Source: Myxococcota bacterium
Lineage (GTDB): Bacteria > Myxococcota_A > Bradymonadia > UBA7976 > UBA1532
DNA: 32,076 nucleotides
Assembly (NCBI GenBank): GCA_963169045.1
Contig: CAUJDF010000060.1
Location: 1 to 32,076 of the forward strand
Reading direction: 5' to 3'
Part shown: positions 17,571-23,866 of the stretch, one piece after another
Layout: the number at the start of each line of letters is the position of its first letter
Numbering within the stretch: the stretch's first letter is position 1
The notes under the pieces: model-generated
What the model was told of the DNA's origin: nothing
What the model saw: only the letters and a program-made list of their open reading frames with translations
Databases searched by the model: none
Position numbers and translations under genes: made by a program

Positions 17571-17777
17571 ATGCGCGTCGCTCTCTTCGCTCTCGTCGCG
17601 CTCTGCGCGTGCTCGTCGCAGCGCAAGGACGCCTGGCGCGGCTGCTCCGCGGCGCTCGCCGCGGGCACCGGCGACTGCGACTTCCTGCGGATGTGCGCGA
17701 ACGAGGCGCCGCTCGACGCCGACCAGCGCGCGCGGCTGGCGCAGCGAGTCGCCGAGAAGGGCTGCGCGCCGCCCTGA
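17571..17777 (+). CDS. Small cysteine-rich lipoprotein
   Basis: A 68-residue protein. The N-terminus MRVALFALVALCAC is a short lipoprotein signal with probable lipidation at C14 (LCAC). The mature part of ~55 residues carries three more cysteines at C25, C36 and C42 and a last one at C64, spaced as if for two disulfides. I recognise no family. The stop abuts the stop of the convergent next gene with no spacer. Codon usage is like its neighbours, which supports a real gene despite its size. Confidence 0.65.
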   Translation: MRVALFALVALCACSSQRKDAWRGCSAALAAGTGDCDFLRMCANEAPLDADQRARLAQRVAEKGCAPP

Positions 17778-18407
17778 TCAGCGCAGACCGGGCTTCGCGG
17801 CCGGAAAGACGCCGGGCGGCACGCGCAGGAAGCAGGCGCTGCCGCCGTACACCGCGCCGTGCGCCTCGGTCTCGAACGGAATCTCGAGGAAGTGCGGCAC
17901 CTTGGCGGCTTTCGCCGCAGCGCACGCCCGCGCGATGTCGTCGGCGGTGCGCGCGCGCCGGAAGCCGTCGGCCAGCAGCAGCGCCGAGCCCTCGAGCGGC
18001 AGCAGCATCTGGACCTGGGAGCCCTCCGCGCGGACCGGCCACAGGTCGTACACGGCGCCGCCGCGCATGTACGACTGAATCGTGCGGCGGAGGAACGCGA
18101 CCATCACCGTGCCGCGGTCCCGGTGCTGGCGCAGCGCGACGCTGTCCGGCGCGCGCACCGAGAGGTGGACCGCCCCGGGCGCGCCCTTCGCCACCACCTC
18201 CGGCTGCAGCGTCATGCTGACGAGGTCCCGGTTCTTGCCGAGGTCCTCGCCCTGGGGCGGACCGACGACCTCGGTGAGGCGGCCGACGACGACCACGTCG
18301 GCGCTGGCGCACAACCACTCGACGCTGTCGGCGATGGCGATCTCGGCCCGCGCCGGCGCCGCCGTCGTCAGGACCGCCCACCACATCACGTGCGTTCCGT
18401 ATCGCAT
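17778..18407 (-). CDS. Secreted protein of unknown function
   Basis: A 209-residue protein. Residues 1-21 form a signal peptide ending APARA. The mature N-terminus (DSVEWLCASADVVVVGRLTE) resembles a recurring type of exported protein in myxobacteria and planctomycetes with a compact beta-rich fold; that is from memory of the motif and not a search. A region such as GTVMVAFLRRTIQSY follows, with a C-terminal half of mixed structure. There is no catalytic motif I can defend. Its stop touches that of the lipoprotein gene, and the start is 39 bp from the end of the next minus-strand gene, so the two may be co-transcribed unless the hairpin at 18440-18457 separates them. Confidence 0.7.
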   Translation of the reverse strand: MRYGTHVMWWAVLTTAAPARAEIAIADSVEWLCASADVVVVGRLTEVVGPPQGEDLGKNRDLVSMTLQPEVVAKGAPGAVHLSVRAPDSVALRQHRDRGTVMVAFLRRTIQSYMRGGAVYDLWPVRAEGSQVQMLLPLEGSALLLADGFRRARTADDIARACAAAKAAKVPHFLEIPFETEAHGAVYGGSACFLRVPPGVFPAAKPGLR

Positions 18408-18439
18408 GTACCGATCAACGCGCCGGCGGCGGGGAAGAT

Positions 18440-18457
18440 CCGCGGATCACTCCGCGG
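18440..18457 (-). terminator. Hairpin overlapping the stop of the lipoprotein hydrolase
   Basis: On the minus strand CCGCGGA-GTGA-TCCGCGG is a perfect 7-bp stem with a 4-nt loop. The stop codon TGA lies in the loop. It could terminate the long transcript or limit read-through to the downstream gene. Confidence 0.45.
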
Positions 18458-21400
18458 GGCGCGGGTACACGTTGAGGACGACGGGGCCGGCGTCCTCTTT
18501 GTCGTAGGCGGAGACGACGATGACCACGGACTGGCCGGCGCCGATCGTGAGGTGGATCTGCGAGGTGGGCACGCCGCCGACGTCGTCGGAGCAGCCGAGC
18601 TCGCGGGCCCGGTCGCAGTCGTCGGGGAAGAGGGTCAGCACCGTGTCGCCGGCGGAGCCCAGCGTCGAGACGACGTAGACGCCGTCGGCGGGCGCCGTCC
18701 AGCGCAGGGCGAGGTCCGGCGCGTCCTTGCCCGAGCCGAGCGGGCTGCAGTCGCCCGGATCCCAGGTGTCGGGGCGGCCCTCGAGCGTGCCCTGGTAGAC
18801 GGCCACCCCGACCGCCTGGCCGAGGTCGCCGGCGGCGCAGGTGCCCCCGCGGCAGGCCTCGAACGCGGCGCAGTCGGGGTCGGCGCAGTCGGCCGCGCCG
18901 TCGCCCTCGTCGTCGGCGCCGTCGTCGCAGGCGGTCTCGGCGGGCGCCGGGCAGGCGTCCGTGCCGGTGCAGCGGGGGTCGGCGCAGTCGGCGAGGCCGT
19001 TGCCGTCCTCGTCGCCGCCGTCGTCGCAGGCCGGCTCGGGGCAGGCGAGCGAGCGCAGGCACTCGTCGTCGGCGCAGTCGAGCAGGCCGTCGCCGTCGTC
19101 GTCGACCTCGTTGTCGCAACCGACCTCCCGGCACGCGTCGAGGTTCGCGCAATCGGTGTCGGCGCAGTCGATCGCGCCGTCGGCGTCGCCGTCGAGGCCG
19201 TCGCGGCAGGCGACCTCCATGCACGGCTCGCGGCCGTTGCAACCGGAATCGGCGCAATCGGTCGCGCCATCGCCGTCCTCGTCCTGGCCGTCGCCGCAGC
19301 TCGGCTCCTGGCAGGGTCCCCGCTCAAAGCAATCGGGATCGGCGCAGTCGATGGCGCCGTCGCGGTCGCCGTCGCCGCCGTCGTCGCACACCACCTCGTT
19401 GCAGGGCTCGCGGCCGGCGCACTCCGGATCGGCGCAGTCGGCCATGCCGTCGCCGTCGTCGTCGCCGCCGTCGTCGCACATGAGCTCGCGCGCCGGCTGC
19501 AGCGTCGGCACGCCGTCGGCGAGCGCCGTCTGCCAGAAGCGCACGGTCATCTGCCGCAGCGTGGCGTTGCGGTAGATCGTGAAGTGCCCCTCGGCCGGGT
19601 CGAGGTAGGTGGCCAGCGTCAGCGGCGCGCCCGACGCGGACTGCGCGTTGCCGCGCACCGGGAGCGGCGCGGGCTCCGGCGCGCCGACGCCGAACGGATC
19701 GACGTCCCAGCCCGGCGGGTCGAACGTCGGCAGCCCCGCCGACAACGTCAGCTGGTCCATGCCGCGCGGCGTCGTCGTGTCGTCGGTGAAGCCGTTGATC
19801 ACGAAGACGTGGTTGCCCGCCGGCCGCGCCGGCGTGCCGCGCCACAGCCGCGCGAAGTTGTGCGGGTCGACCACCTCGCTGCCGAGCTGCATCAGCTGCA
19901 GCGCCGGCGAGAACAGGTCGAGCGGGCCGTCGTTGCCGAGCATCGTGCGCACGACGCGCTCGAAGTCGAGCAGGTCCTTGCGCTCGAGGATCGTCAGCGT
20001 GAGATACGAGCTGAGCCCGTTGAACACGTACGCCGCATACTCGGACGAGACCGCCGCCGTCAGCGCACCGGCGAGCGAGCCCTGCGAGTGGCCGCCGTAG
20101 ACGATGCGCGAGGCGTCGATGGGCGGCAGGCCCTCGAGGCCGACGAGCCGCTCGCGAATGATGCGCGTGAAGAACGCGTTCTCGACCGCCTGCTGGCGGA
20201 AGTTCGTCCGGCCCGCCTCCGGGTTGAGGAAGTTGAACGTGGGCAGCTCCGGCCCGCCCATCACCCCGGCACGCTCGCCGTGGAACTGCGGCATGAACGA
20301 GAACACGACGAAGCCGGCGTCGAGGATCTCGCGGAGCCAGCCGCTGCGCAGGTGTTCCCACGGGCCCCAGCCGGTGCCGTCGATGAAGACGAGCGCCGGG
20401 CGCGGTCCTGCGGGCGGCGTCTCGAAGTCACGCATCGCCACCGCGAACGGCACCGGCTCCCAGCGCTGGATCGCGGGCGTGCCGTCCTCGGCGAGGACGA
20501 GACCGCCGCCGTTCTGGGTGTACGGCGTGGTGCCGGACTGGAAGACGGGCATCTCGACGAGGCCGCTGTAGGTCGTGATGCGCAGCCGTTTGCGGCTCCA
20601 GGCGGCGTCGCGCCGGAACGCGGTCGGCGCGCGCGTCTCGACGCGCCCCGGATCCATGACGAGGTCGCGCATGGCCTGGAGCTCAGCGACCGGGTCCTGC
20701 GGCGTGAACACCGTCGCCATCGCCACCGACGCCGGGTCGAGGCCCGCGGCGGGGACGCAGGCGCGCAGCGGGCCGAAGGACTCGCCCCAGCGTGAGCCGT
20801 CGCCGGCCCACGCCGCCTCGAAGGCCGGCGGCGGGGTCGCGGGGCGGCCCTGGACCGCGCCGAAGCTCCGCAGCACCACGAGGCCGTAGGGCGTGCCCGG
20901 CCGGAGCACCGTGCCGGCGGTGTTCTTCACCTGCAGCGTCTGCGCGGCGATGTACGTGCCGTCCGCCGCCCGCACCGAGACCTCGACCGGCACGCGACGC
21001 CCGCAGCCCTCGCCGAGCTCGAGCAGCTGGATGGGCGACGCCGGTGCGATGGACTCGGCCGGCGTCGGCAGCGGCAGGTCGGCGATCGGGTCCTGGAAGG
21101 CGACGTAGACGATGGGCATGTTCGCGAAGCCGCGGACGCGCCCCTCGATCTCGCGGAGGATGCGCGGCAGCGAGGCGCCGCGGACCGGGAAGGTCGACAG
21201 GTCGGGCGTGCCGGCCTCGGTCAGGCGCGCGTCCGAGGGCCAGGGCGTGTCGTAGAAGCCGGCGCCCGTCGGGTCGAAGCGCGGGCGGGCGGCGGGCGGG
21301 CCCGCGTCCGGCGCGGCATCCCGAGCGGCCGCGTCGGCGGGCGCGGCGTCCGGCGTCACCGCGTCGGGCGTGGCGGCGTCCGGCGGCGTGGCGTCGGGCG

Positions 21401-21512
21401 GCGCGGCGTCCCCGGCGGAGGCGTCTCCGAGCGGCGCGTCGTCGCTCTTCGGCGTGTCGTCGCAGCCGGCGAACAGCCCCACCAGCAGCAGGAGGGGAGC
21501 GGATCGAGTCAT
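18447..21512 (-). CDS. Large lipoprotein alpha/beta hydrolase with Asp/Cys repeats and a PPC-like domain
   Basis: A 1021-residue lipoprotein with lipobox LFAGC (Cys17). A 55-residue Asp/Ala/Pro linker (e.g. DATPPDAATPDAVTPDAAP) follows, as in myxobacterial surface lipoproteins. Residues ~80-670 form an alpha/beta-hydrolase with nucleophile S476 in YGGHSQGS. Some of its features (FVVFSFMPQFHGERAG) resemble virulence-factor lipase-like proteins. Next come seven Asp/Cys repeats (679-890, metal-binding type) and a PPC-like C-terminal beta domain (about 895-1021, VYVVSTLGSAGDTVLTLF). It likely sits on the outer membrane as an esterase or lipase; the substrate is unknown. The ATG at 21512 was chosen for the signal peptide. 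Confidence 0.88.
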   Translation of the reverse strand: MTRSAPLLLLVGLFAGCDDTPKSDDAPLGDASAGDAAPPDATPPDAATPDAVTPDAAPADAAARDAAPDAGPPAARPRFDPTGAGFYDTPWPSDARLTEAGTPDLSTFPVRGASLPRILREIEGRVRGFANMPIVYVAFQDPIADLPLPTPAESIAPASPIQLLELGEGCGRRVPVEVSVRAADGTYIAAQTLQVKNTAGTVLRPGTPYGLVVLRSFGAVQGRPATPPPAFEAAWAGDGSRWGESFGPLRACVPAAGLDPASVAMATVFTPQDPVAELQAMRDLVMDPGRVETRAPTAFRRDAAWSRKRLRITTYSGLVEMPVFQSGTTPYTQNGGGLVLAEDGTPAIQRWEPVPFAVAMRDFETPPAGPRPALVFIDGTGWGPWEHLRSGWLREILDAGFVVFSFMPQFHGERAGVMGGPELPTFNFLNPEAGRTNFRQQAVENAFFTRIIRERLVGLEGLPPIDASRIVYGGHSQGSLAGALTAAVSSEYAAYVFNGLSSYLTLTILERKDLLDFERVVRTMLGNDGPLDLFSPALQLMQLGSEVVDPHNFARLWRGTPARPAGNHVFVINGFTDDTTTPRGMDQLTLSAGLPTFDPPGWDVDPFGVGAPEPAPLPVRGNAQSASGAPLTLATYLDPAEGHFTIYRNATLRQMTVRFWQTALADGVPTLQPARELMCDDGGDDDGDGMADCADPECAGREPCNEVVCDDGGDGDRDGAIDCADPDCFERGPCQEPSCGDGQDEDGDGATDCADSGCNGREPCMEVACRDGLDGDADGAIDCADTDCANLDACREVGCDNEVDDDGDGLLDCADDECLRSLACPEPACDDGGDEDGNGLADCADPRCTGTDACPAPAETACDDGADDEGDGAADCADPDCAAFEACRGGTCAAGDLGQAVGVAVYQGTLEGRPDTWDPGDCSPLGSGKDAPDLALRWTAPADGVYVVSTLGSAGDTVLTLFPDDCDRARELGCSDDVGGVPTSQIHLTIGAGQSVVIVVSAYDKEDAGPVVLNVYPRPAE
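18843..19478 (-). repeat. Seven tandem ~90-bp units coding Asp/Cys metal-binding-like repeats
   Basis: Each 30-residue unit follows the pattern CDDGxDxDGDGxxDCADPDC followed by a third-turn Cys. The sixth unit has 32 residues. DxDGDG-like sequences resemble EF-hand and MopE loops, and the Cys residues pair within units. Units differ at DNA level, so the array is old and under selection. Confidence 0.9.
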
Positions 21513-21691
21513 GGCGCCTCCAGACGCGCGATCGGACGCCGGGCCGACACGTCCGGTCAAGTCCGTCTCGCGACCGGCCTTGACAGCGCGACGGCGCCAG
21601 CCTCCCCGCCGCGCCCCCTCCGATGGCGCCCTCGCGGCTGCGCACGCACCTGGACATGGGACGCCGCGAGCGCGGCGCGCCCGGCCTCGAC

Positions 21692-21781
21692 GGCGTCACG
21701 CCCCGCGAGAGCCGGCTCGTCGAGGGGGCGCCCGCTCCCGACGTTCGAGGCGTGACGCCGGGCGCGGCCGTCCGGTATCGT
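21692..21781 (+). promoter_or_regulatory. Promoter with two GGCGT-N-ACGCC operator-like sites
   Basis: GGCGTCACGCC (21692-21702) and GGCGTGACGCC (21749-21759) are odd palindromes of the same type on opposite strands, 57 bp apart centre to centre. The second covers the expected -35 region of the -10 TATCGT (21776-21781). A leader with GGGGAGG precedes the ATG at 21806. They look like repressor or activator sites for that gene. The rest of the 293-bp gap 21513-21805 shows nothing else. Confidence 0.5.
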
Positions 21782-21805
21782 CCGCGCATCCAACGGGGAG
21801 GCACC

Positions 21806-22375
21806 ATGAAGCTCGTACGCGTATCGATGGCGGTGGGGTTGCTGTGGGCGGCGCAGGCCGGCGCGCAGGCGCCCGGCGTGCAGATCGGGCCCGGCGGCGT
21901 GAAGGTGACCGGCGCCGACGGGCAGACCGTCGACATCAAGAAGGGCGGCGTGACCGTCGACAACGGCGCCGCCGGCAAGGTGAAGGTCGACAAGGGCGCG
22001 GCAACCGGCGGCGCGACGCCTCCGGCCAAGGTCGCGGCGCCGGGCGGCGCACAGGGCCCGGTCAACTGCCACGGCAACCAGAAGCTCGAGTTCGACGGCA
22101 TCACGATCCGCAACGGGAGCGGCCCGGCCATCCGCTCCAGCGGCAACTGCAGCATCACCGCGAAGAACTGCAGTCTCGAGGGCTCGTCCTTCGCCGTCGA
22201 GGCGTCGGGCAACTCGAGCGTGACGCTCCACGCCTGCAAGCTGACCGGCAAGGAGAACGCCATCAAGGCGAGCGGCAACTCGAGCGTCACCCTCAAGGAC
22301 ACGGCGCTCACCGGCGGCGTGTCGAAGTCGGGCCTCGCGGTGATCGAGAACGCCGGCGGCAGCACCGGGCTCTGA
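21806..22375 (+). CDS. Small secreted protein with beta-helix-like repeats
   Basis: A 189-residue protein with signal peptide 1-20 (AQAGA cleavage). A Gly/Lys-rich region (VDIKKGGVTVDNGAAGKVKV) is followed by three ~23-residue repeats from residue ~107 to 170: SSGNCSITAKNCSLEGSS, EASGNSSVTLHACKLTGK and KASGNSSVTLKDTALTGG. This is typical of right-handed parallel beta-helix turns with stacked Asn/Ser and Cys/Thr. It is short, so possibly a partial solenoid or a surface adhesin-like element. GGGGAGG lies at normal distance before the ATG. Function unknown. Confidence 0.78.
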   Translation: MKLVRVSMAVGLLWAAQAGAQAPGVQIGPGGVKVTGADGQTVDIKKGGVTVDNGAAGKVKVDKGAATGGATPPAKVAAPGGAQGPVNCHGNQKLEFDGITIRNGSGPAIRSSGNCSITAKNCSLEGSSFAVEASGNSSVTLHACKLTGKENAIKASGNSSVTLKDTALTGGVSKSGLAVIENAGGSTGL

Positions 22376-22474
22376 CTCGAGTTTCGCCACTTCGGCGTCG
22401 ACGAGGCCGAGCAACGAACGAGTCGCCGCAAGGAGCGAGGGCCGCAGGCAGCCGAAGGTGGTGAAACTCGAGTC
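22374..22474. repeat. Long inverted repeat between convergent genes, possible intergenic palindromic element
   Basis: The left arm (22374-22396) and right arm (22451-22474) are inverted copies of about 24 bp with one mismatch and one indel. Both carry GACTCGAGTTTC at the outer end and TTCGGC at the inner end. They enclose 54 bp made of GAGC/CGAACGAG-like tracts. The left arm includes the last bases of the upstream stop. It may be a bidirectional terminator or one copy of a dispersed mobile intergenic repeat. Confidence 0.7.
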
Positions 22475-22477
22475 TGA

Positions 22478-23215
22478 TCAGCGGAGGTCGCTGAAGCCGC
22501 GCACGCGCAGGTCGAGGCCGACGCCGCGCGCGATCTCGCCCCGGGGCGCCACCGCCCACGTCCACTCCCGACCGCCCGCCGGCAGCGCGGCGCCCGCCAG
22601 CGCGTCCTCCACCTCGCCCGTCGAGTACACGCGCTGCCAGTCGGTGACGAGGCACGCCCGCGGAAACGACCGCAGCCACGCCAGGTGGCCCTCGACGAGC
22701 GTCCGGGCGAAGGCGCCGTCCGGCTCGACGCCGAGCCACGCGCAGGGCAGCAGCGGCAGCTGTGAGAGCAGGTTGGCCGAGACGACGAGGTCGATACGCG
22801 GGTCGTCGAGGAACGGCCCGGCGGGCGCGGCAGGTCCGCGGGTGCGGTGCACGGCTTCGAGGCAGCCGGTCACGTCCGCCTCGACGTGGAACACGTTCGA
22901 GAGCGCGCGCGTGCGGCGCCGCGCCGTCCGCAGGTGCACCACGTCGGCGAGCAGCACGCGCGCGAACCGGGCGGCGAGCGCGTCGATCGGGACGTCCAGC
23001 AGCAGGCCGGACCCGGCGACGAGCACCGTGTCGTGGCGCGCGCAGCCGTCGGCCGCCTCGAGGACGGTCGCGCACGTCGCCTCGAGGTGCGGCGCCCACG
23101 CGGCCCGGTGCCGGCGGTGCCGCGCCTGGATCGCAATGATCTCACGGAGATGACCCATCTCGCGCCACGCCCGGGCGCAGGGCGTCGTCGCGTGCTCGAG
23201 CCACTCCGCGATCAG
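22478..23215 (-). CDS. Rossmann-fold, methyltransferase-like protein
   Basis: A protein of about 245 residues. A nucleotide-binding-like glycine segment (DTVLVAGSGLLLDVPIDALA, about 65-84) is followed by RVLLADVVHLRTA and a strand with catalytic-type DLVVSANLLSQLPLLP, as in SAM-dependent methyltransferases. An N-terminal RHRRHRAAWAPHLEAT segment recurs in a family of uncharacterised bacterial proteins I recall. The start is uncertain: a CTG at 23215 overlaps the Uma2 stop (CTGA), while an ATG at 23158 would lose a likely conserved N-terminus (TTPCARAWREMGHLREI). No Shine-Dalgarno sequence supports the ATG. Co-transcription with the Uma2 gene is likely. Confidence 0.7.
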   Translation of the reverse strand: MIAEWLEHATTPCARAWREMGHLREIIAIQARHRRHRAAWAPHLEATCATVLEAADGCARHDTVLVAGSGLLLDVPIDALAARFARVLLADVVHLRTARRRTRALSNVFHVEADVTGCLEAVHRTRGPAAPAGPFLDDPRIDLVVSANLLSQLPLLPCAWLGVEPDGAFARTLVEGHLAWLRSFPRACLVTDWQRVYSTGEVEDALAGAALPAGGREWTWAVAPRGEIARGVGLDLRVRGFSDLR

Positions 23216-23784
23216 GACGTCAGCTCGCGCAGCAGCTCGGCCTGGGCATAGATCTCGGGCAGCGGCACCTCGATCCCGAGCGAGGCGAACGGGACCACCT
23301 CGTCGCCGGTGTACGCGCGATAGGACCAGGCGCCGTCGTCCATGCGCGTGAACACCTCGACGCGGCGCTCGCCCGGCGTGACGAGGACGTACTCGCGCAG
23401 GGAGGCGCGCCGCTGGTAGTGCGCGAACTTCGCGCCGCGATCGTCGGCCTCGGTCGAGGGCGAGAGCACCTCGACGATGAGGAGCGGGTTCAGGAGCGTC
23501 GGCGGCCTGGTCGGCGCGAGCTCGGGGCGGCCGCACGTCGCGACGAGGTCCGGGTAGGCGTACGCGCCCGTCTCCTCGACGCGCACCCGTTGGCTGTGCG
23601 TCCAGAACAGGCAGAGTCGCTCGCTCGCCCCACCCCGAAGCACGCAGGCGAGCTGGCCGACGACGGCGCCGTGGACGGGGTCGCTCCCGGCCATCGCCAC
23701 CACGTCGCCGTCGAAGTACTCGTGCCGCTCGGCGCTGTTCGCGTCGAGCTCCAGGTACTCCGCTTCGGACATCGCCCGTCCCAT
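23212..23784 (-). CDS. Uma2-family (DUF820) endonuclease-like protein
   Basis: A 190-residue protein with the family pattern from its first residues: MGRAMSEAEYLEL, HEYFDGDVVAMAGSDPVHG (21-39), AYPDLVATCG with D79, and LLIVEVLSPSTEADDRGAKF (101-120) with E105. This is the PD-(D/E)xK nuclease-like core of Uma2 proteins. They are common and often multi-copy in cyanobacteria and myxobacteria; their biological role is poorly known. GAGG 6 nt before ATG 23784 decides the start. The gene ends by overlapping the methyltransferase-like gene. Confidence 0.9.
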   Translation of the reverse strand: MGRAMSEAEYLELDANSAERHEYFDGDVVAMAGSDPVHGAVVGQLACVLRGGASERLCLFWTHSQRVRVEETGAYAYPDLVATCGRPELAPTRPPTLLNPLLIVEVLSPSTEADDRGAKFAHYQRRASLREYVLVTPGERRVEVFTRMDDGAWSYRAYTGDEVVPFASLGIEVPLPEIYAQAELLRELTS

Positions 23785-23829
23785 GCGCCACCTCGGGTCC
23801 ATTGTCGCGGCGAGCCGGTGGGACGCAAG

Positions 23830-23859
23830 TTGCCGCGGGCCTCGCGGGCGTTCTAGAGT
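23830..23859 (+). promoter_or_regulatory. Candidate promoter of the second TPR-led operon
   Basis: TTGCCG (23830-23835), an 18-bp spacer and TAGAGT (23854-23859) make a recognisable -35/-10 pair. The -10 ends 7 nt before ATG 23867, again predicting a leaderless transcript. Confidence 0.5.
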
Positions 23860-23866
23860 CGGCGCG

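Noticed and set aside
18843-19478. Regular ~90-bp repeats that could suggest a CRISPR array
   Set aside because: The repeats are in-frame protein-coding units with no unique spacers and no cas genes nearby.
17859-20795. 978-codon plus-strand open frame across the lipoprotein hydrolase
   Set aside because: It is antisense to a clear lipoprotein with signal peptide, GxSxG and Asp/Cys repeats. The composition is that of a GC shadow.
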